This document shows positions 1 to 10,960 of a DNA stretch of 64,000 nucleotides, piece after piece (positions within the stretch are counted from its first letter, which is position 1; every line of letters starts with the position of its first letter). Both the position numbers and the translations under genes were made by a program. This DNA is from Chimonanthus salicifolius (lineage: Eukaryota; Streptophyta; Magnoliopsida; Laurales; Calycanthaceae): contig CM023537.1 of assembly GCA_013350335.1 (NCBI GenBank), positions 15,380,884 to 15,444,883 of the forward strand. Direction: 5' to 3'. The notes under the pieces are model-generated. The model was not told the origin of the DNA, did not search any database, and worked only from the letters and a program-made list of their open reading frames with translations.

Positions 1-135
1 GTGGGGAAGCTAAGTAATTGGAAATCTGAAATGTATGTTTAGAGACTTTGTGCCATTGTAGCTCAAGTCAATAGTGATTTTCTGCTGCTTAGATACAAAT
101 GATAACAGAGGCGCTCTTGATGCTCAATCATACAG

Positions 136-2811
136 ACAACGGGTTCTCTTTACTTCTGGTCTGCACATTTAGCTGGGCCCAAGTGGGGCCCATTTGCCTC
201 GTGGTGCTGTGCTTGGCTGGAGACCATTGGCGTTATCACTGGAATGAGTGCACAGGTACCTTTTCGTCCTTTTTTGTTAACTAAATATAGTCTACACTCC
301 ACAGAGAAGATTGTCACTAAGTTCTCAATGGATAATAATCTAAGATAAAACCCGGACTCCCCATTTGGTAAATGGTGAGAACATAGGTGTTTTTATAAGC
401 AGGGATACGAGTATACTTTTCAATTTAAATGATGACAAGTGAACAAAAAGATAAAATCTCAATACCCTTTTTATAAAAAGACACACAATTGCCTCTATCA
501 TTTCCCTTTAGTAAACTTTGGTCTCACCATGAATGGGAAATGAAAAACTTCAATCATCAAAAAATGTCCATATTACTGATTATACCATTTCTTGTCCTTG
601 TCTGGAAGGCTTATGCAGGATCACAAATGTTGCAAAGCATCATTTTACTGTGTACAGGGACCAACAAAGGTGGAGGTTACTTCGCCCCAAGAGGAGTATT
701 CTTGTGTATCTACATGGGCCTTACCTTCATTTGGGCAGTTCTCAACACCTTTGCAATTGAAGTCATTGCCTTCCTCGATGTCATTTCTATATGGTGGCAG
801 GTATGCTTTTGCTTACTGGGCCTCTCATTTCTTCATCAAGAGTTCTATTTCCTAATTGGCGAAATAAGCAATCCATATGTAAGGGCCCATTCAATGTGGA
901 CTACATGTTAATTTGAAAAGACAATCAGTGAGTGCTTGATTACTACATTTCATTGGCCTAATCCTTTCCCTAGAATTATTACTTAATGTTTTAGCCAATT
1001 GCAAAAACCCTCTTATTGTCTTGATCCTTGAATTCCTCTCACACAAAAAACACGCAGGTTATCGGAGGGATTGTCATAGTTATAATGCTGCCGTTGGTGG
1101 CGCCAACCCATCAATCTGCTTCCTACGTCTTTACTCATCTCGAGACATCACCGGAGTCGACGGGGATACAAAGCAAACCATATGCAGTCATTCTATCTGT
1201 TCTTGTTAGTCATTACTCTATATACGGATATGATGCTGCAGCACATTTAACAGAGGAAACAAAAGGTGCAGACAAGAATGGGCCTATTGCCATCCTCACG
1301 AGTATTGGAATCATCTCAATATTTGGATGGGCGTATATCTTAGCTCTTACATTCAGCATTCAGGTACTCCTGTAGAAATTTTCTGGGTTGGTTAATTGGA
1401 GTTACCAAGTATCTAATTTGAAATAAATTGCAATTTACATGCAGGATCCTAGCTACATATTCGATGCAACGAATGAGACTGCTGGAGCAATGGTGCCAGC
1501 ACAGATACTGTATGATGCATTCCAAGGGAGGTTCAACAGTTCTGCTGGGGCCATAGTTCTTCTCTTTGTTATATGGGGATCCTTCTTCTTTGGTGGCCTT
1601 TCAGTCACTGCTTGTGCAGCTAGAGTGGTAATTAAGACCCATATTTGGCTTTTAATGGTTTAAAATGTGAAGCAGACTTTGAAAATGTTTTCAAGATCAT
1701 GTTGGTTTTCGTTAGATAATATGTGTTAGATCTTACCCAACAGTAATATCATCAGCAGCATGTCACTGGTTGGTTTCACTTGTGACAAATTAGTGTCAGA
1801 GCAAAGGGAGGCACTTTTATATCGGACTAGACTCTAAACTGAGGTGTACTGATGTGTACGAGTTGAGGGTGATGTGGGCCCAGCCTTTGAGAGGCAAAAG
1901 GTAAGAATATACTAAGGGTATTGTAACCATGTGGGCCCTACACAAGAGACATGGGTCCCCCTTGGTGAGGGCACTAGGGATTGAGCAGGAGAGTCTATAA
2001 CAAGGGCAATCCCATATAAAAAATACAAGGGGAAGATCTTCGATTTATAAATAGGGGCTGGAAACCTCGGAAGCAAATAACCATTTTGAGTGTAAAATCG
2101 ACCCGTGACAAGCGGCAGTCTTTTCTAGATTCTACTATAGTCAGTTCTTGTCCCATCTATCTATTTTAAATAGATGATTGCTAATTAGTTAAAAAGCATC
2201 CCATAACTCAAAATAAGAGTCGGCTATAGAGATTTTAACTTTTTTCTTTATCAATAGAAAAGCGATACATCATCAAAACTGTTTTAATTAAGCTGTCTGT
2301 AACATCCGATTTTCAGGTTTATGCACTCTCTAGAGATAAAGGAATCCCATTTTCATCAGTATGGCAGAGGTTGCACCCGAAGCACAAGGTGCCCACAAAC
2401 GCGGTCTGGTTGTGTACAGCCATCTGCATTCTCATTGGACTACCTATCTTGAAACTCAATGTCCTCTTCACCACCATCGCTTCCATATCAACCGTTGGAT
2501 GGGTCGGAGGATATGCGGTTCCAATCTTGGCGAGGATGGTCATGGCTGAGGAGAACTTCAAAGCTGGGCCTTTCCATTTGGGCAAAGCAAGTAGGCCCAT
2601 TTGCTTGGTAGCCTTCTTGTGGATATGCTACACTTGTTCAGTCTTCCTACTCCCTACACTCTATCCTCTCACTTGGAATACTTTCAACTACGCACCAATT
2701 GGTCTTTTTGTATGTTTGTTTCTGATAATGCTCTGGTGGGTTTTGGATGCAAGAAGATGGTTCAAGGGTCCGGTTAGGAACATTGATGGTAGTAGCAATA
2801 GAAGTGCTTAG
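136..2811 (+). CDS. Amino acid permease, BAT1/GABA-permease type (3' part, five exons)
   Basis: Integral membrane amino acid transporter of the APC superfamily. Five in-frame exons are visible: 136-255, 609-800, 1058-1363, 1445-1627 and 2317-2811. All junctions are phase 0 with GT/AG borders. They give 431 residues ending in a TAG stop; the family is usually about 510-530 aa, so roughly 90 N-terminal residues lie upstream of the window. Recognisable family blocks are TTGSLYFWSAHLAGPKWGPF, the GGGYFAP loop, YGYDAAAHLTEETKGADKNGP, the VYALSRDKGIPFSSVW loop and the C-terminal ARRWFKGPVRNI. Several hydrophobic helices lie between them. No frameshift or internal stop is seen in these exons. A plasma- or organelle-membrane location is inferred from the family only. 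Substrate (GABA or other amino acids) cannot be decided. The last intron (1628-2316) is long and has a promoter-like stretch. Confidence 0.9.
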
Positions 2812-3315
2812 TTATTTTATTACTAAACTATAAAGCCACTGATTTATTTCATTTCCATGCATTTTATGATGTTAATGGCAATTGGAGAGGTCAAGTTCTA
2901 TCTTAGTACGTGCATGAAACCTTTACAATTAACTATTTCATGCTGTGTCATCTCATCATCATAATCACATTTTAAGATTTATCTTATCATACTGTGGACC
3001 AAAATTTTTGTCCAAAATTTAGCTAAATGATAAAATTGGATTGAAAATTTCAAAATAAACTGAGATTTTATCCCATATCAACAAAAGTTTTTGTTTACTA
3101 TAGTAATTTACATATTATTAAAATAAAATACTAATATATTTATGCCAACTAAATTAAAAAATTTAAAGAGTTTTAATCAAAGGAGAAGGGAATTTCCAAG
3201 TAAAATTGTATTACCTAACTAATTAGTAAGTCCTAAGTAGAATACAACTTCTTTCACGTATAAGAAGTTAGTTTATACGCCACCACTCTCCCAGCTCTTC
3301 CCCGACTCCGACTTG
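2812..3315. other. AT-rich intergenic spacer
   Basis: 3' flank of the permease gene and 5' flank of the RING gene. No coding region or clear repeat is seen. Confidence 0.6.
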
Positions 3316-3322
3316 TATAAAT
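3316..3322 (+). promoter_or_regulatory. Putative TATA box of the RING-H2 gene
   Basis: TATAAAT in a TATA-like context about 270 bp before the chosen ATG at 3595. The position suits a gene with a 5' leader that contains a short upstream open frame (3358-3594) ending directly before the ATG. Inference only. Confidence 0.4.
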
Positions 3323-3594
3323 ATCATTGTTATTCCAGATTAAAAGTCTTATAGAATTTGAACTCTCTCATTCTATTGTTCAAGCAACCTTGGCCGGAGA
3401 TATGGATGTGGGGCATGGTCGATACCTCATACTCTTTTAGACTAGTTTCTCAATCGCTGCTGTTTTCAGAGGAAGGAATGGAAATTGCCGCTGCTCGGGA
3501 GACTAATAATACCACCAGACACCAGACTATGTTTTATACAGAGGAACTCAACCATTTTCTTCGTCCTCACACATCCTGCACACGCATCCAGTAG

Positions 3595-4066
3595 ATGGTT
3601 TGCGAGTTCCCCATTCACCCAGATGACCAAGAGGAATTTGCAGCTTACATTGCATCAAATCTTGTTCGAGTTGCGCCGCTGGCAAATACGGGTTCCTTCG
3701 ATGTTGAATTTGAAGTCGGTGCAGAGATTAGGATTTTGAAGAAGAGGAAGAGTTATGGATTTGATGTGGGAGGAGTATCTTGCCATTGTCGCCCCGGCAT
3801 CGGCGTCTTCGTTGCAAGAACTGAAGAGGAGTATCTTTCAAGAAGGCGAGTTCAGAGATTTGATGTGTGTGATCTGTCAAGAAGACTTCTGTGCGGGTGA
3901 AAAAATCATAGAGATGGATTGCATTCATATATTTCATGATAATTGCCTTCTTGACTGGTTGAAGAAGCACCATGTTTGCCCTGTATGCAGGTTTGAGTTG
4001 CCAATGCAGCCGATGGTGGGTCATGAAGTCTATATTATTACTCTTATTATTTTTTTATGTTTTTAA
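3595..4066 (+). pseudogene. RING-H2 finger E3 ubiquitin ligase gene with a one-base frameshift
   Basis: Small plant RING-H2 protein, expected to act as an E3 ubiquitin ligase recruiting an E2. The RING is complete, C-x2-C-x14-C-x-H-x2-H-x2-C-x10-C-x2-C, at about 3866-3990 (from CVICQEDF to CPVCRFELP). The N-terminal part (from MVCEFPIHPDDQEEF at 3595 through EVGAEIRIL to SYGFDV near 3766) reads in one frame. The VAPAS...LQELKR segment and the RING read in the next frame (from about 3770 to the stop ending 4066). The shift falls at the GGG run near 3767-3772. Single exon. It may be a pseudogene, an allele, or a base error. A shorter RING-only protein could start at the ATG at 3755. Confidence 0.75.
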
Positions 4067-5995
4067 TTTTGTTTCTATTTATTTAATTTGAGGATGTAAT
4101 CCATGTTTGAATTACTAGCATCTCTTGTTACTAGTATGAAAAATAGTAATTGGAGTTTCATTACTGTTCTCAATGATTATAGCTTTTGAAGATGTATGTC
4201 ATTAGAAGTTTTTCTCTCACGGATGTTTTGTGGAAAATATTTTAAATTTAACTTTTTTGAGTTCTCTTCTCTCTCCGTGTTTCATTTTCTTATTCTCTAA
4301 TCTTCTTCTCTCAGTCTTTCTTTTCTATTCTTCCTGCAACTTCTTCTCTATTCTTCTCCTTCCCTCTTCTCCCTTCTTCTTCCCGAGCTGCTGCTTATTC
4401 TTCTTCTTCTCCTCCTCCACTCCCGTGCGCCTTTACCTAAGTCGCCCAAAACGCTGCCTGTTCCCTCTCCAACCGTCCGCTCAAGGCATCGTTTTCGAGT
4501 TCATCCACGCCGTTGCTTCCCATGTAACGGTGTCCGACATTGCCACCCAGTCGACGTGCCCTCCATCGTCAAATCCTTCTTTCCGTACAACAGAGCTGCT
4601 TGCTTTAACGGATGCTCGATTCTGTTACTGGGTGTGCAGCTAACGGAGCTTGAAGACAGATTCTTTCTCGGCTGCTCCTTCAACTTGGAGACGGCTTCTC
4701 CTTCTGGCATTTCTTCTGGTCTTGAGGAAAACAGAGAGTGAAAGAAGGGAGAGGGTGGGATGCACGAATGAACAGAGAGGTGGAGGAGGAGATGGCGTAT
4801 GGAAAGATGAACGTGAAAAATGAGTCTCCACTTTTGATCAGAGTAAAATTGAAACTTCAGTTTTAAATTTAGGGTAGGGTGACCAGACTCTACTTTACTA
4901 CAAAATTTATATGAAATTGTCATTTTATTCTTCAATTTAAAAAAAAAATACAGTTCCTTTTACACAATTGAAGGTCAAAATAATAATTTCGAATAAATTT
5001 TGAAATGAAATCTCTCTTAAAAAGAAGACATCAGAAGGTTTGATGGGTCTGATGCATCCATCAGTTATGGAGTGTAATCTCTAATTGTTTCTCAATGGAA
5101 TTAGTCAAATGCATGTTAATCTCTTCTATATATAAAAGAGAGAGTTCAATGTGCCTAACAAATTAATTTTAAACCATTCATTCATCAAATGCATGTTATT
5201 TTCTTCCATATTGGCAAGAAAAAAGGAAAATTTCATCGAAGAGATAATTAAAATAGATAAAAGAATTTTAAGATTTGATTTGGTAAATTTGAAAGATCTT
5301 GAGTTATCTTTATTAAATTAGTTTTAAAAATATTAAAAAAAATCTCATATAATTATGCTAAAAATAAGAAAATAGATTATAAGATTTGATTTGGTGAGTT
5401 GGAATAGCTAGGAGTAGCATTATCATAATATCGTCTAAAAATAGATAAAATGTGTGAAGATATTTTTAAAAAAATAAAAAGAGATTTTATAATTAATTTT
5501 ATGAACTTAAAAGATCCCGTCATATTTTTACATTAATATCTAAGTAAAAACTTGTATACAAAATTTATGATTAAAATATATCAACTATAATTTTTTTTTT
5601 TTTACTAATATCACTCCCTCACACGTAAACACATATCTTACGCCTGTTTGGTAAAATGATGGAAATGCTTAGTCCTGTGAATATTAAACTTAGATGAAAG
5701 AATATATTAATGTCTTTGCTGTCACATCACTATGACATTGTAACACACTAAGACATGCTTGTTAAATAATATCCAAAATATAAATACTACCGAGTGAGAA
5801 TACAGAAGAGAAGAACGTTATTTATGCAGAGGCTTGAAAAAAAGGCTGTAAAATGGAAGACCACTCAATTAAACAATATAATATAAATGGGAAATCAACT
5901 TTTGCTATTGTTCAACCATTCCTATTTTATGAGTGAAAAGATAAAAGCAAAACCTTCTTTATTGAAGAAGTCGATGTCCTAATTATGGTTCAATG
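4067..5995. other. Intergenic, CT-rich then AT-rich
   Basis: 4260-4440 is strongly pyrimidine-rich on the + strand. From 4830 on it is AT-rich with poly-A/T runs (near 4940 and 5591). Open frames here (for example 4230-4643 on + and 4501-4935 on -) have biased composition and no recognisable domain. I support no gene. Confidence 0.5.
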
Positions 5996-6174
5996 CAGAG
6001 GTCTAAATACTGAGCGATACGATATATGATAAAGTTTGATACGTCGATATCTATGCCGATATCAAAATATTAGTCGATATCAGCTGTTTTTTTTAAAAAA
6101 AGAGGAGAGAATAATATCGACCGATATATCGGCCAGTAACAATATATTGGTCGATATCAAATTTTGAACCCCTG
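5996..6174. mobile_element. CGATAT-rich hAT-like MITE (179 bp)
   Basis: Starts CAGAGGTCTAAA and ends TTTGAACCCCTG, giving imperfect terminal inverted repeats. Flanks are GTTCAATG (5988-5995) and TTTCAATG (6175-6182), an 8-bp target-site duplication with one mismatch, as expected for hAT elements. The interior is full of CGATAT/ATCG palindromes shared with the elements at 17.5, 32.4, 32.9 and 60.3 kb. Confidence 0.75.
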
Positions 6175-6602
6175 TTTCAATGTGAAAAATAAATATAAGA
6201 TGAGATAAAGATCTTTATTGAAAACAAAAAATCAAATTTGGATAATTGTATAGAAGTTAAGCAAATAAAATGAGAGAGAGATTATCTAAGAGTATCAAAC
6301 TAATTTTCAGAGTATTTGTAAACCTTTCTTTCCATACACATCATAGTGTACATAAAGTGGTCATTTGGAGTAGAGTGGAAATCAAACGCAAGACTCTCAC
6401 TTTATGAGGTGGATTCATGCCCAACGCTCCAACCCTTTGAGTTGTTTATTAGATATCTACTTGTATTGTATGGAATTCAGTTGACCATCAAACATGCAAG
6501 TAGAGGGTTGTAACTTTTCCACGGAGAATGGAAATTCAATTCTAACATCATTGCTATCCTTCAATAGAAATTGAAGTTGCAAGTTACATTTTTTATATGA
6601 AA
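6175..6602. other. AT-rich intergenic spacer
   Basis: No gene or clear repeat seen. Confidence 0.5.
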
Positions 6603-7838
6603 GACCAATTCAAACATGTCAGGGAAAGGAATTTCAACCCTTAAAAACTAAATAAGTTAGTTGCTATTGTATGTAAATTATTGACATAATTGATAAGTTC
6701 CCCAAAAATGTTTTAATTCGCTTATAAAATCAAGCAGCATCTTAAAGGCACTAGCAAATCAGAGAGCTAAACTCGGCACTACCGTATCAATCTCATACTT
6801 CACTTCAAAAATCAAAGAGCATCTTGATGGCATTAGCAAATCAGAGAGTTAATATCTCATACTTCACTTCAAAAATCAAAGAGCATCTTGATGGCATTAG
6901 CAAATCAGAGTGTTAATCAAAGCTGGCCACTACCTCGTCAATCTTAGATGTATTATTGTGCAATTTCATCTACTGCAAGACAGAATTATGTGCAAGTAAT
7001 TGAACAGCAACCTGCTTCCAAGGTAATGAAATTAACAAAAAAGTCTAGAAAACTTCATACCTGATCGAAGGTAGGTGCAATCCCTACAATAGAGGGAAAA
7101 AGGTAATAAGATTTCAGTATAAGCATAATAAATCTAACCCAACTGTAGTAGAGAACTAGAGATCACCAACATTTAGAAAACAAAATAATTAATTAAACCA
7201 TTTTTTTATAACAGTTTGGTTTAACCATGTTTACACAAACTATAGAAGAAAGAAGAGAGCAAGAGAAGAAAGAAGAGAGGAAAGAAGGAATTGCCACTCT
7301 TCTTTCTTCTTTTAGACTCTTCTTTCTGTGTAAACTTACTTAAATCAAACTGTCATAAAAAGTGATTTAATTAATTATCTGGTTTTTAAAATATTGGTGA
7401 GCTCTAGTTCTCTACTAGAGCTAGGTTAGATTTATTATGCTTATACTGAAATCTTACTACATTTGCCCCTCTATTTTAGAGAGATTGCCATTAAAAAAAA
7501 AAGTATGAAGTTTCCTGAATTTTTTTATTCATTTCATTACCTTGGAAGCAGGTTGTTCAATTACTCACACCTAATTCTCTATTTCGCAGTAGAGGAAATT
7601 GCACAGTAATGCATCTAAGATTGACAAGGCAGTGTCCGGTTTTTATTAGCTCTCTGATTTGCTAATGGCATCAAGATGCTGCTTGATTTTTGAAGTAAAG
7701 AATGAGATTGATACGGCAGTGGCCGAGTTTGTTTATAACTTTGATTTGCTAGTGCCAAACTTATCAATAATTTGCAAGCAACAAACTTCTTTAATTTCTA
7801 AGAGAAGAAATTCCTTTGCTGACATGTTTGACTTGGTC
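6603..7838. repeat. 1.2-kb foldback (long inverted repeat)
   Basis: The left arm (about 6603-7240) and the right arm (about 7300-7838) are imperfect reverse complements along almost their whole length. For example GCAAATCAGAGAGCTAA at 6756 pairs with TTAGCTCTCTGATTTGC at 7645. CCTGCTTCCAAGGTAATGAA near 7011 pairs with its complement near 7535. AAACATGTCAG near 6611 pairs with CTGACATGTTT near 7819. The apex (7245-7320) is purine- then pyrimidine-rich and can also pair. No transposase frame and no clear target duplication. It is either a large foldback/MITE or a young inverted duplication able to give hairpin RNA. Confidence 0.8.
6791..6918. repeat. 64-bp direct duplication inside the foldback left arm
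   Basis: Two adjacent near-identical 64-bp units beginning TCTCATACTTCACTTC at 6791 and 6855. The right arm has only one counterpart, so the duplication arose in the left arm after the inverted repeat formed. Confidence 0.8.
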
Positions 7839-8648
7839 AAGAGAGCGTTCCTCAGCTTCTACAACCCTTTTCTTCTCCAACCACGTCCAACGCCCACCTG
7901 CCATCGAGCCTCTCCATCACCTCAATGCAAGAAACCCTTTTCACTTTTCCCAACACCATTAATGCCATCACATCAATGCTTTCTCTACGTTTCAACAACC
8001 AATAATACCCCTTACCCTTTCTTTTAATTACCAAGCCACAATTTTTCTTTTCTTTCCATCTTCTACGGTGGAACTCATTTGACTTGAGCTTATGGGATTT
8101 GACCGGACTCCTTTGAACTCTAATTGCTTCCACTACATCACTTATGCACTCAAAGCCTGAGAGTCAACACCAGAGAAGGGCTTCAACTTTGGATTGTAAT
8201 CCTTTTTGCTTAGCCTAACCAAAAGAAATGGGCAGAAAGGCAGGGAAAAGGAAAAGGAAAAGAAAAAAAAAATGAAAAGAGAAAAAGGACGGAAATTTAA
8301 GACGAGTTCGAAAAACAAACTTTATAATGTCCAAAAGAAGTCAGCCAATACCCAAATTTCATAAAGGCCACAAGAAGTTCAGTCAAGATCCATACACTTT
8401 ATCATCACCATCATTGCCATCATCTAAGCAAATTTCTCATCTATTTTGTGCTGCCAAGCCATGAACCTCACGTGAATTCTAGTACCAAATTTCATTTGTT
8501 CTTTCTAATGTTTCCCAATCAGTCTGGGTTATTAATATGTTGTCCACATATTAATTTACATAATATCCTACTATTCAAGCGGAATGACATCTATATCACA
8601 ACATTCACAGATCTATATTGTGAAACGTCAAAACTATTTTCACCATTC
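7839..8648. other. Intergenic
   Basis: Contains a minus-strand open frame of 93 codons (7852-8133) with no recognisable motif, purine-rich runs around 8230-8290, and otherwise nothing I can name. Confidence 0.4.
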
Positions 8649-8655
8649 GTTAGAT

Positions 8656-8806
8656 AGTTTGGTAAAGGCTCACTGTTGCAGTCTAAAGGTTGTAGGTTCA
8701 AGTCTCAAGGGTATCAAATAGGCAGTTAGCCTATTCTAAATTCAAATATAACATGCCAACCCCAGATTAATGGGATACATAGCATGATGATGATGATGAT
8801 GATGAT
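8656..8806 (+). mobile_element. tRNA-derived SINE with (GAT)n tail
   Basis: About 151 bp. The head has an A-box-like TAGTTTGGTAAAGGCT and a B-box-like GGTTCAAGTCT near 8694. The 3' end is a (GAT)n run at 8784-8806. The element is bounded by the direct repeat GTTAGAT at 8649-8655 and 8807-8813, which looks like the target-site duplication. Internal pol III promoter, short length and simple-repeat tail are the family hallmarks. Confidence 0.7.
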
Positions 8807-8813
8807 GTTAGAT

Positions 8814-10487
8814 GGCATTTTGGTATGAACAGGAGGAATATCTTAGTAACCGAGAGAGATCTTTATATAAGCTAGGGTTCAAGGGAACTAAAACTGCAAG
8901 ATAAAACACCCAAAATCTAGGGTTTCCATGCTCCAAACACCAAACAAAAGCACAACACGGGGCATAAACTTGGTCTTTATCAGATCTTTGAAACAACAAA
9001 AACTTATAAAGACATTTGCATTAGTACAAGCCATTCTACACAAAACTTTACCTGTTAGAACATTTCAATAGAAAAATACCAGAGTTCTGAAATGGTAAGA
9101 CTGCATGCATAGCCATGTCAACCAGCTGCCTTGACGTGGCCAATCTGCTTATGCAAGCCCTAACTAAGAAAGCTCAAAAAAGGGGAAAAAAGAAAGGGAA
9201 AAGAAAAGGAACAGGATGTGTTTAAAATACAGTTACAGCAAAAATTTACCTTCTCAAATAAGAAGCTAAAGATTTACTTAAAGCTTAAATGGTCGATAAA
9301 AATAACTAGGAGAGGGAAAAAATCCTCTTGTTGATATGCTGGAAGAATTTCAGACTTCGGTTAGGACACGTCATAACTTGGACTCTCCTACAAGACTGCC
9401 TCTGAAAGTCAGCAGGTTTGCGTACCTTAAAACATATGACTAGAGAATATGATATGCACCAACTTTCTTGGAGAACAGTCCAAATCCATTATTACCTGCA
9501 CACTTTCAGGCTATGACAGGGGCACTACCTTAAAATGCAATTCACACAAGCCTAAAATCACAGACAATAGAATGTCTCTAGAAAAAGCCACTCTTACTAG
9601 TAAACAAAGGGTTGAGAAACCTTGCCATGAGACCTATCATCCAATGGAATATCCTGAAAATCAAACCAGTGCCGCAGGTTAACCCTCAGAGGCATAATCC
9701 TTGAAGGTTGTGAATGCTCAGAGGAACAAAAAATATATCATGCAGCACGTTCACTCACATCTCTATCACAAACAGCATCCTGTGACCCAGCAAAGCCAAA
9801 AAAGGGGGAAAAAAAAAAAGGGAAAAAAAAAAAGTAAACAAAGAATGTCTTAACAGTAATCACGACATATAAAGCATGCTTCTATCTTATACATTTTAGG
9901 TTCAAAGGCATAACCATATAGAGGAGTGATGCACCTTGGCAAAGATCTGCTTGTATCTCTTCTGAAAATCAATCATGTGGCAACTTAGTTATACAGCAGA
10001 CAGTCCCTGCATGGTTTCCACAATCAAAATTCCCTAGTCCTAAATAAGATAAAGGCCATATAGGTTTAATACATGCACAACAATCTGCAATCATTCAAAA
10101 ATAAAAACAAAGAAACAAATCTCACTGAAACAAAGCAGTTTGGCCCCAAAAAATTACTACCTAATGAAGTGGGCTAATGGCAATTTCATCATCGAAGTGA
10201 TAATCATTCATATCTTGCACAAGGCACCAGGAGTGAGAATTTCATTACAGACATTCCATAATAGGGTTCCTCATAATTTCAATGTGATGGCATCAAGTAC
10301 TTAGTCCTTCATTGACCTGCACCCAAAAAAAAAAAAAAAAATGCAAACAACAATTTATGGAAGCACTGCAGGACAATGGAAGACTGATAGAGAAATTCCA
10401 CAAATAAGGCTTGCGACTAAAAGCATTGCTTCCAGTCTTAAAAGCTCAAATTTGGAAAGATGGTTCAGAATAATCCCACTGAGCTAC
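8814..10487. other. Intergenic, downstream of the RS-protein gene
   Basis: AT-rich with A-runs at 9800-9835 and 10325-10341. No protein-like frame found. It probably includes the 3' UTR of the minus-strand gene on its right. Confidence 0.45.
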
Positions 10488-10960
10488 TCAATCTTGACGG
10501 AGGCGTTCCTTACGAACACCATACTCATCTTCATTTCCTGTGGATGCATCAAAGATGGTATGGCATTCCAGTTTAGGCATTTCTTCTTGCTTGATGTCTT
10601 CTGAATTTGTAAGTCCTATCTCCATTTGACACTGAATTTCTGTGAACCCTTACAGGTTCCCTATCTACCCTCATGTCAGTTGAATCATCATCGTTCTCAT
10701 GTGCCCTTGAACTTCTATGACTAACCAACTTAATAAGAATTTGCAATATTCTCGTCTTCCTTAGGTCCTTCTGGATCATTCTCAATGCAATCGTTGGTGA
10801 TGCAATCATTTCTGTCAGGTTGACTTTCCCCTTCCAAGTTTAAGGAGTCATGACCATAATAATCTGAATTCTTGTTAGAATTTGTTTTCTCAAGCTTCCC
10901 ATGTCTACTTGGGTCTTCTATTCCCATTATGGATTCCTCTTTCTTTGACACAAGCATAAT
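10488..10960 (-). pseudogene. Eroded C-terminal coding sequence of the RRM/RS gene
   Basis: Directly after the TGA at 10961-10963 the same frame stays open for 76 more codons (hydrophilic, acidic/basic, from IMLVSKKEES to ENIANSY, stop at 10730). After that the protein-like signal moves to a second frame (around RAHENDDDSTDMRVDREP). It then moves to a third (around NSEDIKQEEMPKLE to EDEYGVRKERLRQD), which stops at 10488-10490. The composition matches the upstream RS protein. Read as a formerly longer C-terminus broken by a stop and frameshifts, or as a transcribed tail with unmapped splicing. Confidence 0.5.

Noticed and set aside
99..284. Stop codon (TGA 118-120) just before the permease similarity, suggesting a pseudogene
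   Set aside because: A splice acceptor AG at 134-135 starts the exon at 136 in phase 0, so the TGA is intronic.
4230..4935. Overlapping open frames on both strands in the CT-rich stretch
   Set aside because: Low-complexity Phe/Ser/Leu or Lys-rich translations, no domain, frames overlap antisense to each other.
7852..8133. Minus-strand 93-codon frame
   Set aside because: Basic composition is suggestive but no family is recognised and there is no supporting gene structure.
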